From: Microglena sp. YARC | Lineage: Eukaryota; Chlorophyta; Chlorophyceae; Chlamydomonadales; Chlamydomonadaceae | DNA: 64,000 nt | Assembly: GCA_022414725.1 (NCBI GenBank) | Contig: CM039464.1 | Coordinates: 12,904,497 to 12,968,496 of the forward strand | Direction: 5' to 3' | In this document: positions 38,628 through 48,424 of the stretch, one piece after another | How the letters are laid out: each line of letters begins with the position of its first letter | Position numbering within the stretch: the first letter of the stretch is position 1 | Position numbers and translations under genes: made by a program | The notes under the pieces: model-generated | What the model was told of the DNA's origin: nothing | The model's database searches: none | The model's input: the letters and a program-made list of their open reading frames with translations, nothing else

Positions 38628-39758
38628 CAGGGTAGTCCAAGACGCGCGTCCTTGCGTCCCAGGATGCAACATGGGGAGGGCCGTTGCGTCCCAGGACGTA
38701 ACATTGGCAGGGTCGGTTGCGTCTCAGACGCAGCCTGATAGATTGGTTGCGTCTCACTTCATTACCCTGCGTTCTCATGATGGAGTGGATGAGGTTGAGT
38801 TATCAGAAGTAGATGAGGAACTGACTTGTTCTCGGGCGGCGTCGGACATGGTCCTTGAGGATGAGCCCGAGGAACACATCTCAGACCTGTTTGATTATAA
38901 CTAAGTTTGGTTGTTACGCAGGCGCATACGTACATACCTCAGGTTGCAGGCGGCTCATATCAAATGCTTTTCAGGGTGCCTACAAAAGGTTTTTTTAAGG
39001 ATCTTTTGAGTTACTGGTCTTCTGCTCTGATCTGATTATATTGTAAATCTACTGCGCTATAGATGTTTGTTTTGAGGCGGTTAATTGCCGACACTGTTCA
39101 TTTTTCATATGTGAGTCATATTTCAATGTGAACCTTTGAGGTTTACAATTATTTCTAGATGGTGGGATCCTTTAATTAACTCTGTATAATTTGTTGCAGA
39201 GATTCCTGGCAAGGAATGCCATGATCGGTCTCGTTCCTAACAAGCCTGCAAAGTGATTTTCGGGGTTTCTTTTGAGTTACAATTATTTTCTGCTCATGTA
39301 ATTTTCCTGCATCTTGCTTATACTCCACAGAATCTTGTAATTTGTGATTTGGTTTTTTACACTAGCGGAAGTATGAGACATGTAGCACGTGTCACCAACT
39401 TGTAAACTGTCTCTAGAATAGTTACTTCGTTATCTTGCGTACTTAAAGTAACTTCTGGTATACTTAACACTGTGTAGAAAAATGTAACCAATTTGTCCAG
39501 AAACAGTATGTAAAAGACTCAATGAGATGGAATAGGAGGCAGTGGGACGCATCAAGCATGGAGAAAAATTGAGACGCAGTGGGACGCATCAAGCTGCTGT
39601 TGCTGTGGGAGGGGGAAAGAGGATTTTTTGGGACGCAACCTACAAACTTTACTGCGTCCCAGGACGCAACCTACGAAATTGGCTGCGTCCCTGGACACAA
39701 CCTACCCATTTGGGTGCGTCCCAGGAAGCAACTCCTGGGGTCCGTTTGGACAACCCTG
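38628..39758. mobile_element. hAT-like element remnant with GCGTC subterminal repeats
   Basis: Ends CAGGGTAGTCCAA and, reverse-complemented, CAGGGTTGTCCAA (12 of 13 match), with GCGTCCCAGGACG-type repeats near both ends (38645-38755; 39547-39735). Related by ends and repeats to the MITEs at 1612-1844 and 21005-21291, but 1.13 kb long. Flanks GTGCCTCC and GTCCTTAC match at only 5 of 8, so a target duplication is doubtful. Interior 38905-39530 is AT-rich without frames and resembles a 3' untranslated region. Confidence 0.5.
38779..38904 (+). pseudogene. Acidic C-terminal coding remnant inside the hAT-like element
   Basis: Open stretch DGVDEVELSEVDEEL, then SDMVLEDEPEEHISDLFDYN ending at TAA 38902. 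Strongly acidic and protein-like, and it sits just after the 5' repeats of the element. It may be the tail of a transposase or a captured gene. No catalytic motif is present, so identity is unknown. Confidence 0.3.
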
Positions 39759-40107
39759 GTCCTTACTGCCCAAACTAGTTAGCGGAAAGGCCCCGCAGGA
39801 CTAGATAATGGAAATTTAGTCCGCATTCACATGCAGCGGTCACCAGAAGGTGAAGGCCTCATTGCCCAGCATACCAATAGAAAGTCCCTCATATATAGGG
39901 GCTGATTGAGGAATCTAATAGTATTGCTTCAGTTCAGCTACGTCCACACATTACATGGCAATGTGAAGGCCTTATCCCCAACTCCCAGCATCATTTGGGG
40001 TCTCTGGCAGGTCCTTAATTGTTTGGCTGTTATGGACACAATTGCTTTTTATTCAGTCTCCTTATACAATCTTGTCTAATACGGTGCTTATAAGTCTTAG
40101 GTTTAAA

Positions 40108-40500
40108 TGGGACCTTCATACTATTATTTGTTTTGCTGTGCGTAGCGGCTTCTACACAGGTCCCTATTCCCCGTTCTTTGGCCAAACCTGAAGCTAGATA
40201 GTGCGCCTGATTGCTGACATGACGGGCATTCCAATGTAGCTGGAGGATTTGGGTTTGACCCAAAGGCTGGCTCCTGGAGCTGACGGGAAACCCAATAGAG
40301 TAGGGTGCCCTGGTGGGTCCCCTGCAACAGCAGCTTCTAGGCAGCTCCCCTGACTGCTTATTCAGCCAAGTCTTACATAACCTAGCGCACCTTGAAGCTG
40401 GCGCAATCTGCTGTCCAGAACTGCTGCAATATTGGGGCTAAGCTCATTGGTCGGCTCAAGAAGCTGTCTAGAAGTTACAACTCATTGCCAAAAATATACA
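40108..40500. mobile_element. MITE remnants, inverted copy of 18161-18546
   Basis: TTATTTGTTTTGCTGTGCGT with AGCGGCTTCTACACAGG at the left and GTCTAGAAGTTACAACTCAT at the right, with GCAGCTTCTAGGCAGCTCCC between. Confidence 0.45.
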
Positions 40501-40661
40501 CTATTTAATTACGTTTTGAGGAAGGGGACCAGTCAGATATGCCCTATTATATTGGTAAAGAAGGCCCAGGCAATGATTCCCCGTCCACGTAGATCAACGC
40601 GAAGTAAGGGCCTCATCCACAAACCCTAGTCAGCCCTCTACTAACAGTCTCTGACGTGGCC

Positions 40662-41011
40662 CACTGTTTCTTTTTTTTGCTACACATGGTAGCCTCTTCC
40701 TAGCTTCATTTGCCATCCATAAAGCTCAGGCGCAGAGGGTCTGCGAAACCAAATAAACCCAACATGGTAGCTATTTTCCAGTATGTACACATAACATGCA
40801 TGCAAACGGGAGGGCTCCCTCAATCTCACGCTTGTGGCATGGCGTACTAATTTCCAATTTTGCCATCCATTGGGCACAAACCATATATATTAGCTGCCCT
40901 AGAATACCCATCGTGTCAGCTTCAAGACACACTAGCTAGTTTCAGGTTAGGCCCAAGGACGGGGAAAAGAGCTGCCTAGAAGCTGCTATGCGCAGCAAAA
41001 AAATGAAAATG
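40662..41011. mobile_element. hAT-type MITE, long form, inverted copy
   Basis: CACTGTTTCTTTTTTTTGCT to GCAAAAAAATGAAAATG, flanks CGTGGCC(C) and CATGGCCT. Counterpart of 17654-18000. Confidence 0.6.
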
Positions 41012-41149
41012 CATGGCCTCGCGATTTTGCTCTTTATTCAGTCTTATCTTGGACTGAGACTTATATGGGACCTGCCCACAAGCAGGGCTCTTAGGCCTTT
41101 CGGGGCCCAATCATGTGAATAGTTAGGGCATTAGGTAGACACGTCCACC

Positions 41150-41310
41150 GTCATACGAGGTGGTGGTCTTGTCAAGAATGCCCACCTTAGCTGCAATCTA
41201 CAAAGCGTTTGGCAAGGTCAGGCCATGTGGAATTGTGCATCTTGGGACTAGTCAGATCCGCCCTCATGATAAAGATGGCCCAGTCACTGACGCCCCGTGT
41301 AACTGCAGCC
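41150..41310 (-). pseudogene. Decayed HPR repeat relic (minus)
   Basis: Reverse complement of the 17371-17516 relic; GTCAAGAATGCCCACCTTAG and CAAAGCGTTTGGCAAGGTCA are its GILD and LALPNAL parts. Not translatable. Confidence 0.45.
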
Positions 41311-41320
41311 ACAACACTTT

Positions 41321-41396
41321 ACGGTTCGGCAAGTCCCTTCAACCAATTTGACCTACCCCTGGACTGTAACATACATACATACATACATACATACAT
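41321..41396 (+). mobile_element. Truncated SINE-like insertion with 10-bp target duplication
   Basis: ACGGTTCGGCAAGTCCCTTC to the (CATA)n tail; flanked by ACAACACTTT at 41311-41320 and 41397-41406. Inverted copy of 17297-17360 with a longer tail. Confidence 0.85.
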
Positions 41397-41458
41397 ACAA
41401 CACTTTCAGTCAGATTTGCCTAGTTGAAGTCAGCTAGCTTGGACATGGCCACATCCAC

Positions 41459-41657
41459 TCACTTATTCCTGAAAGCCCCTTCTTCAAAGCCAAGCTCAGC
41501 TACAGCCCACCTAGTCTCTTCCAAGGCCTGAGCATTGAAAGCATGTAGCTTGGGCGTAGCCTCCTTCACCCACATGGTGATGAAGGCCTTATCCTCAATA
41601 CCAAGCTTGGCAGCGCCCCACAAGGTATTTGACAGGTCCTGGGAATCCATGTCAAAA
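41459..41657 (-). pseudogene. HPR C-terminal repeat fragment (minus)
   Basis: FDMDSQDLSNTLWGAAKLGI, EDKAFITMWVKEATPKLHAF, NAQALEETRWAVAELGFEEG, AFRNK then TGA. Better preserved than its copy at 17041-17273 (no TAG). Upstream of it, sequence like TTTTATTTTTGACATGG is shared with 17025-17045. Confidence 0.6.
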
Positions 41658-41736
41658 ATAAAATGTGATGTAAAAAAAAGCACATCAAGTACCACAAGTA
41701 TGTCTATCCTAAGGAAATGGAAAGTGTCTTCACCTA

Positions 41737-41977
41737 GCACCATGTAGCCGTGAGGGCGATCACTAGTTTGACCCCGTTTCAGCGAAATTATCCCTATACA
41801 AAAAGTAAAAAAAAAGTTTTGTTTTTGCCCTAAATGGCCCTAGAAAGGTACAAAAAGCTATAGAAAGCACTAAAACGCTGTCCCTTGAGGAGGCCTAGAA
41901 CCATACAGCCAGGAAAACCCCACTTTCAGATTTGAAAACAAATCACTGCACGTAGCACCATGTAGCCGTGAGGGTGC
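41737..41977. repeat. Direct repeat bounding about 195 bp extra sequence
   Basis: TAGCACCATGTAGCCGTGAG occurs at about 41737 and 41954; block A has one copy (about 16944-16965, inverted). The inner part has A-runs and a KYFF-free AT-rich stretch. It is either a tandem duplication followed by divergence or an insertion. Confidence 0.55.
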
Positions 41978-42169
41978 TACTATAAGCTCTTTCGCTCCCC
42001 AAAGCAACCTAAAAGAATCTAACGTAGCAAAAAAAAAGGCTCGTAATGCAGCACTTTCAAGAACCCCCCTGTGTAGCACTTGTAATCCCCCTGTGTAGCA
42101 CCTTCAATAAAAGCCTTATGGCCAACAAGCAACAAGTAAACTTCTCCAAACAGCCATTCTGGTTACAAG

Positions 42170-43473
42170 CAGAGCAGATGCCCAGCTTGGTTGCAGCCCT
42201 TACTGTGCTGCTCAAGGCATGCCGACTGCATGTTCTATAGCTGGGGTGTAGCAACATCCACCCACTTGGTAAGAAAGGCATCATCCGGCTGGATACCGAG
42301 CTTAATTGCTGCGAGAAAAGTGTCTGGCAGGGCCCGGGCACACACCACAGACAGCATGGCCAGGCTTATAAGCCAGTCAATACATTTGGATGTCGCCAAT
42401 GGAAATGCCCATCCCAGCTCAGCAATGTTATTGCCCATCGTCTTGGACAGGCTGTCAGCACTGAACTCATGTAGCTTGGGCACCGCTACATTCGCCCACT
42501 TGATGTGGAATACAGCATTCCGGATGCCCAGCTCCGCTGCTAGCCTCATATAGCCCGACAGACAGTGCGCATACATGTCTGGCAGTTTGCGTGTTGCTAC
42601 AGCCACCCACAAGGTTATGAAGGCCTCATGCTTGGTACCGAGCTTCGATGCAGCAAATGAGGAGTCTGACAGGGTCTAGGTATCTCAGTCAACCAGCTTG
42701 GGTGTAACCACCTCCACCCACTTGGTGATGACGGCCTCATGCTTGGTACCCAGCTTAGATGCAGCAAATGAGGGGTCTGACAGGGCCCGGGTAAAAAAAT
42801 ATATAACGCCTGGAGGGTCGTGGTGTTCAGGGGACCATCCCGTACGCCGCAGCTGGGGAAAGTCACAATGGTTGACATAGTAATTGTTACCCTCCAGGAG
42901 GTAGGGACTCCTTCATGCGACGTGTGGCAAGAATGCTGGTACAAGAGGCAACGGATTCTCTGTGCAGCCTACATATGAGTTCGTCTACGAGTTTGCGACT
43001 GCCCCCTAAGGTGGAGAGATTGGTAATAGTTGTGATGGGTATGGTACCTAGGGTACCTATGGTGAAAACTAGGAAGTGGACAAGGAATCCTTGTTGTTGA
43101 AGGATACATTGGGGCTCCATATGCTGAACGCTCTTTTCCTGGAATTTGATGTGGTGGTTAGTGTCTGAGCAGTAGCCCAGATCAGCTAGGTAGTCTATTA
43201 TTGGTGGGCCCGGGTATCTAAGTCAGCCAGCTTGTGTGTGACCGCATCCACCCACTTGGTGATGAAGGCCTCATGCTTGTTACACAACTTAGATGCAGCA
43301 AATGAGGGGTCTGATAGGGCCCAGGTATCTAAGTCAGCCTGCTTGGGTGTAACCACCTCCACCCTCTTGGTGATGAAGGCCTCATCCTCAATACCCAGCT
43401 TATCAAGAAACTGCCCAGTGTCTGACAGGTCCTGGGCATCCATTTCGGGCAGCTTGCGTGCAGTCACATTCAT
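42170..43473 (-). pseudogene. HPR-E: minus-strand HPR fragment split by a LINE insertion
   Basis: 43473-43217 encodes two to three units (LPEMDAQDLSDT, DKLGIEDEAFITK, LSDPSFAASKLCNKHEAFIT). After the inserted LINE fragment it resumes at 42793 with LSDPSFAASKLGTKHEA and passes a stop near 42678. It then runs open (42612-42235: LPDMYAHCLSGYMRLAAELG, VPKLHEFSADSLSKTM, an irregular ATSKCIDWLISLAML insert, FLAAIKLGI). It ends with TAG at the counterpart of 16658. Where block A has TAG for Lys, this copy has AAG. No N-terminal domain. Confidence 0.65.
42794..43205 (-). mobile_element. 3' fragment of a non-LTR retrotransposon with 11-bp target duplication
   Basis: 412 bp absent from block A, flanked by GGGCCCGGGTA at 42783-42793 and 43206-43216; A has this word once (as its complement, 16094-16104). 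On the minus strand it reads IIDYLADLGYCSDTNHHIKF, QEKSVQHMEPQCILQQQGF, LVHFLVFTIGTLGTI, then ISRK-like KLVDELICRLHRESVA and ATRRMKES. This layout suggests the C-terminus of a LINE polyprotein. It ends in TTATATATTTTTTT. Confidence 0.65.
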
Positions 43474-43479
43474 CTACGT

Positions 43480-43690
43480 AGATGAAGGGATGAAGGCCTC
43501 ATCCTTAATGCCCAGCTGAATGAAGGCCTCATCCAAATGCCTCAGCTTATTAGCTGGATGAAGGCCTAATGCCCAGATATATGAAGTAACGAAGGCCACG
43601 TCCATAATGCCCAGCTGGATAAAGGCCTCATCCTTAATGCCCAGCTAGATGAAGGCCTCCTGTCCATCTTAGCTGGATGAAGGCTCATAC
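43480..43690 (-). repeat. HPR-core satellite, inverted copy
   Basis: GATGAAGGCCTCATCCTTAATGCCCAGCT-type units (split at about 43496-43640), the reverse complement of the 15061-15830 satellite; only about seven units. Confidence 0.75.
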
Positions 43691-44420
43691 ATGGTACAAT
43701 AAGACACGCTTGAGATTGTACTAACACACTTAGCCACTGCCACTGCCACACCCTCCACCTCATACGGGGTACACTAAGACACACAATAGCTTGTACTAAC
43801 ACACTCAGCCACTGCCACTGACACACCCTCCACCTCATACGGGGTACACTAACACACACAATAGCTTGTAATAACACACTCAGCCACAATCACTAACGCA
43901 CACTCGACCACACACGGGGTATACTAACACACACTCATGAGCTTGTACTAACACGCTCAGCCACAGTCACTAACGCACACTCGACCACACACGGGGTATA
44001 CTAACACACACTCACGAGCTTGTACTAACACGCTCAGCCACAGTCACTAACGCACACTCGACCACACACGGGGTATACTAACACACACTCATGAGCTTGT
44101 ACTAACACGCTCAGCCACAGTCACTAACGCACACTCGACCACACACGGGGTATACTAACACACACTCATGAGCTTGTACTAACACGCTCAGCCACAGTCA
44201 CTAACGCACACTCAACCACAAACGGGGTATACTAACACACACTCATGAGCTTGTACTAACACGCTCAGCCACAATCACTAACGCACACTCGACCACACAC
44301 GGGGTAAACTAACACACACTCATGAGCTTGTACTGACACACTTAGCCACAGTCACTAACGCTCACTTAACCTCATACGGGGTATACTATCACTCCTAGCC
44401 ACAGTCACTAACACACACAC
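43690..44420. repeat. 77-bp minisatellite, about 9 units
   Basis: Unit GGGGTATACTAACACACACT, CATGAGCTTGTACTAACACG, CTCAGCCACAGTCACTAACG, CACACTCGACCACACAC. The middle five units are nearly identical; the outer ones (TAAGACACACAATAGC; CACCCTCCACCTCATAC) are older variants. Not coding, and no unique spacers as in CRISPR. Confidence 0.9.
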
Positions 44421-44439
44421 ATGAGCTAGTCATATGCAG

Positions 44440-44620
44440 GGAACGGCAACTAATATTAGTGTTTGAAATACTAATATTAACTAATATTATTTTAGTGTCA
44501 CAATAATATTAGTTTTTCAAATAAATTCGAATTTCTGGTGAGACGGCTTGTCCGACTAATATTAAATAATACTATATAATATTATTTATTCACTAGTATT
44601 ATATAACATAGCCGATCCCT
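44440..44620. repeat. AT-rich palindromic stretch (CTAATATTA words)
   Basis: ACTAATATTA, TAATATTAGT and TAATATTATT repeat on both strands over 170 bp immediately upstream of HPR-C. Possible hairpins; could be a MITE remnant or part of the HPR-C promoter or intron. Confidence 0.5.
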
Positions 44621-44668
44621 AGTCATATGCTCATAGTACTGCTTCCACACAAACTGTGTAGGAATCAG

Positions 44669-45789
44669 GCACACCAGAAGTGGTTATGGCAACCATCGAG
44701 GGCTGCCGGAATATGACAAGCTTACGCATGTATGTCTCTCGGCAGAATACCTTGCAATATGACGGGAGGTATGTCTGTGCTGCCATTGATAAGGTGGCTG
44801 AATTACTTGAAAGATCAACCGAGCCATTTGGGACTGTCATGGCCCAGCAACTGATCAAAAAACTAAGTGAGGATGCCCATTACTATCCCAGTGACATGGA
44901 TGATTTGGCCTTGTCCAGTATGCTTTGGGCTTTGATCAAAGCGGGTACCCCAGAAGCCATGGTGCAGTGTCAAACCCAAGAAGGCAGGTTGATGGTCAGA
45001 ATCCTAGAAGAAGTAGCGCAAACCCGTGGCGTGGACCCCTACATCTGCTTAAGAATTGTACGGGCAATGGCGTATTTTGGAAAAGACGTCCTTGGACAAT
45101 GCTGTTTTTATGATGACCTACCTGATAAACTCTTGTCAGATGGAACTCGTCAAGTTTCGGACCTTCTCCACATCGAGCCTGACGAGCTATCTGACATTCT
45201 ATGGGCTGTAGCCAGGCTGGACATCGGGAATGATGATTTTGTCACCAAGTGGGTGTCTGCATCAGTACCCCAGCAAGATGATTTCAGTGCCCAGGCCTTG
45301 GAGAAATCCTTGTGGGCCGCCGCTGAGCTTGGCATTGATGACAAGGCTTTCACCACCAAGTGGGTGGACGTGGCCATGTCCAAGCTGGCTGATTTCAGTC
45401 TTGCAAACTTGTGTGGAACTTATGAGGTTGCACCTAAGCTGGGAATCAGAAATATGGAATTCTACACCAAGTGGTTGGTTCTGGCTACGCCCAGGTTGGG
45501 CGATTTCAGTTCTCTGGACTTTTCAAACACTTTGTGGGCTGTGGGTGTGCTGGGTATCAAAGACGTGGCCTTCCAAACCGAGTGGGTGGCTGCGGCTAAA
45601 CCCAAGCTGCCTGACATGAGCCCCAAGGCCCTGGCAAACACATTGTGGGCTGTAGGTGTGCTCGGTATTCTGGATGCGGACTTCTGCAAGGAGTGGTTGT
45701 ATGCGGCTAAGCCCAAGATACGTGAGTTTAGTATTGAGGACAGGGCCAATACTATGTGGGCTTTCGCAAATTTGGGCTTAGATTTGTAA
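44669..45789 (+). CDS. HPR-C: short HPR family member with N-terminal domain
   Basis: Open from TAG 44659-44661 to TAA 45787. The N-terminal domain aligns with HPR-A and -B (EVVMATIEGCRNMTSL, YVCAAIDKVAELLE, MAQQLIKKLSEDA, DMDDLALSSMLWALIKAG) but is clearly diverged. Then come only about six repeats (LSDILWAVARLDI, LEKSLWAAAELGI, LCGTYEVAPKLGI, FSNTLWAVGVLGI, LANTLWAVGVLGI, RANTMWAFANLGL) and a natural-looking stop at DL. The first in-frame ATG is 44686. An AG at 44667-44668 aligns with the phase-1 acceptors of HPR-A and -B, so an upstream exon is likely but is not found in this window. Probably an organellar RNA-binding helical-repeat protein. Its divergence from A and B shows it is an older paralogue. 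Confidence 0.75.
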
Positions 45790-46084
45790 CATATGGGTCT
45801 GCCTTGTGCTTGTATGCTTCAGGTATGGTTGCGTGCCCATGGTCCTGAGGTTCCAGTGGGTAGGTCACATTCACCTTGGAGCACTGATCAGACTGCATAA
45901 AGAGATAACAGTAGTAGCATTCCTTAGGACCCAACCCTCTAGCCTGGGTGGGAGCTGCCTGGAAGCTGTTGATGCAGTAGTCGTATCCCTCAGGGCCTAA
46001 CCAACCAACCAGCAATCCTCAGGCCCTGTCGTGTACTTTAGAATCAAAACAAAGCTGGGAGTTGAGGATGATATGCGCTCAGGC
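45790..46084. other. 3' flank of HPR-C, no gene
   Basis: Holds a MITE-like arm remnant (TGGGAGCTGCCTGGAAGCTG near 45950) and an HPR relic (CAATCCTCAGGCCCTGTCGT, AAAGCTGGGAGTTGAGGATG, 46013-46070). Confidence 0.4.
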
Positions 46085-46677
46085 TACAGGGTTTCATGCC
46101 TTGGCCCTATCAGGGATCCTGTGTGACTAGTGCCAAGCTGGGCGTAGAGGCCTTAGCGCTTAACCTCGTGCCTGCTGCTCTACTTGGGGCAACTCAAGAT
46201 CAATGATGAATGATGAGTCCCCCAGGCCCTGTCTGCTGACTCAGCAGGTGGGCATTGAGGATGAGGCCTTGACCACCAAGTATATCAGAAACACATCACA
46301 TGAATATGCTGATATTTATTTGTGCATGTGCGCTTCTTCTTACTTTGGATTCAGTTGCTTTTGACAGCAGTTTTCCACACTCGATTTGACATTGATTTTT
46401 AGCAGCAGTTCTTTATGAGGGTCAAAGTAAGTTAGACGTTGATACCATGGTTTATTTGCCACCAGGCTGCTTAATCTTCCCTTGCGCGTCATTCTGGGCA
46501 GTACGGTATTCAAATATTGCAGCACACTCGTGAGTACAGAATGCAATGACATGGTTGAAGACAGCTTACAAATGAGCCTATGGCAATGAGTCAATTTTGA
46601 ATTCAATCATTGTCCCCCCATAGAGTGTGCATTTTTTATCAGGCGTTGAGGTGAATTATCATTGTAGAACGAACTTA

Positions 46678-46810
46678 GGGCCCCTGTCGGTAAAACGATT
46701 GTTTGGGGTTCAGTTCATCAGCGTTTTTTTTAATTTTAGCCCCTCCTGTTTGGTTGGGCGAGTCTCTTTAGCCTATTTAGCTACCCCTGAACTGAAATAA
46801 CATTCACACA
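46678..46810 (+). mobile_element. SINE-like short element
   Basis: GGGCCCCTGTCGGTAAAACG to GAACTGAAATAACATTCACA, same site as 12791-12900 seen inverted. Confidence 0.6.
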
Positions 46811-46857
46811 TGCATCATGCGTTGTAAGCAAAGATTGAACTGCGCTCTGAATTCTGC

Positions 46858-47060
46858 CACTGTTTCTTTTGGGTGCTGTAAGCAGCAACTTCTAGTCAGA
46901 TCCCTTTCTCCGTCCCTGGGCCAGACATGAATCTAGCTAGTGCATTTGAAAGCTGACATAACAGGCATTCCATTGAAGCTGGAATCTTTGCACTTCACTC
47001 AGTGCCTGGCTAATGGAGCTGGATGGAAGCTCCCATGCGCAGTACAGAAATGAAACAGTG
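46858..47060. mobile_element. hAT-type MITE with perfect 8-bp target duplication
   Basis: CACTGTTTCTTTTGGGTGCT to AAATGAAACAGTG; AATTCTGC at 46850-46857 and 47061-47068. Confidence 0.85.
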
Positions 47061-47069
47061 AATTCTGCA

Positions 47070-48204
47070 AGCTGTTGAACCCAAATCTGCAAAGCTGCTT
47101 ACCTTTGTCAGCTCCAAAGCTGCTTACAGTCTTCAGAATCTTCACAAAATCAAATGGCTTTCATGTGCATCAAGCAGTTGGGATGGTTCCTTGCACTCTG
47201 TTGGCCTATTGACATGGACCTGCCAATGGCATGCAAGTGAATCATGAATCATGAACGAGGGGGGGAAGTGTCTACAACCTTATTTGCCATTGTCAACAGA
47301 ATTAGGTTTCGCATGTCGACAGGCTAACTTTGGGCTCGACGATCTTGCTCGAGACTTGAGCGGTCAACCCACACGAACGATCGAGTTGGCTTTTCCAGCC
47401 CCAGTTGAGTGCGTTCTAAAGTTCGACCCTAGTTGGGGCATTCAAACTCCTCAATCACGCAGCCAGCGTGTCAACAAGGACAGCTCAGCGCAGTCTCAGA
47501 TTAGACGGAATTTCGTTAGGCGAAATTCTGACTCGAGAAGGCAACGACAAGTGTCGAGAAAGATCGTCGAACCCAAAGCGTGCTGTAAATTAGAAGACGA
47601 ATCGCTCGTTGTACGTAGCCAACGCGATTCTGGACACTCCTCCCCCACCATTGATGATTCGCGGAAAGATACGCCGGTAGAGGCAGGTCTATCTAGCAGA
47701 CCAACTGAGTGCACTTGACCAGCCCACACCTGCCTAATACACGACATAATTGTTGGCATTTTATTGCTGGCGAAGGCGATGAAGAGCTTCCGAGACTAAA
47801 GCCATACATGCTTATGTAAGTAGTGAATTGAGGAGTTTGAATCCATGAAGCATATTTTTGAACTTTCATCTAGATCCAGCTTTGATTCTCATTACAGCTG
47901 CTGCCGCAAATCAATGCCAATATAAAGACTGAACAACATATGAATGCAGAATGGACCTAGGCATGCCAGTCATCTGTCATTGCCCTTGCTGGAAATTGTT
48001 ACAAGGAAAAACGAAAAAATAACACTAATGCGGTACTCAGTAGTACAGCGGAAAAACTGCCCGGTAGAGCGGTGGAGTCTGGAGCTGCTTGGGCACATAG
48101 TCTTCACCCTTTTGGTTGTAATCTTTATTCGGGAGTAATGGTAGAGTTTTTGTACTGCCCTCGTGGGCAGGGAGCAGCCTAAGAGCCTGATCATAGCATG
48201 ATGG
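47070..48204. other. Inverted unique 3' region; one longer frame of doubtful coding
   Basis: The frame 47251-47718 (155 codons, LGFACRQANFGLDDLARDL and onwards) covers the reverse complement of A 11870-12300. The matching frame is broken in A and B, so it is probably chance. Confidence 0.3.
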
Positions 48205-48212
48205 CCGATAGA

Positions 48213-48416
48213 CACTGTTTCTTTTTTGGGCTACATCTAGCAGCTTCTAGGAAGCTCCATTTCCCCATCTTCGAGCCAAAACCTAAATGTAGCTAGTGCA
48301 TCTGAAAGCCGACGTAACAGGCACTCCAATGAAGCTGGATCTTTGTGCTTTACTCAATGACTGGCTAATGCAGCTGGCTGGAAGCTGCCATGCGTAGCAC
48401 ACACAAAAAAACAGTG
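48213..48416. mobile_element. hAT-type MITE, inverted copy
   Basis: CACTGTTTCTTTTTTGGGCT to CAAAAAAACAGTG; flanks CCGATAGA and CTGACAGA (6 of 8). Confidence 0.75.
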
Positions 48417-48424
48417 CTGACAGA

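Larger units (their letters stand above)
39770..43690. repeat. Inverted copy of A about 15.1-18.87 kb
   Basis: Reverse complement of A/B landmarks: 39781-39870 matches 140-230 (and 18790-18880), 39985-40015 matches 18638-18670, 40662-41011 matches the MITE 17654-18000, 42235-42612 matches 16289-16660, and 43465-43500 (CATCTACGTAGATGAAGGGA) matches 15815-15830. Internal differences are a LINE fragment (42794-43205) and a roughly 217-bp tandem duplication near 41737-41977. Confidence 0.85.

Noticed and set aside
43690..44420. CRISPR-like regular repeat array
   Set aside because: Units are head-to-tail with no unique spacers; surrounding genome is eukaryotic.
47251..47718. 155-codon frame in the inverted 3' region
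   Set aside because: The corresponding frames in blocks A and B are interrupted at different places; no family resemblance.
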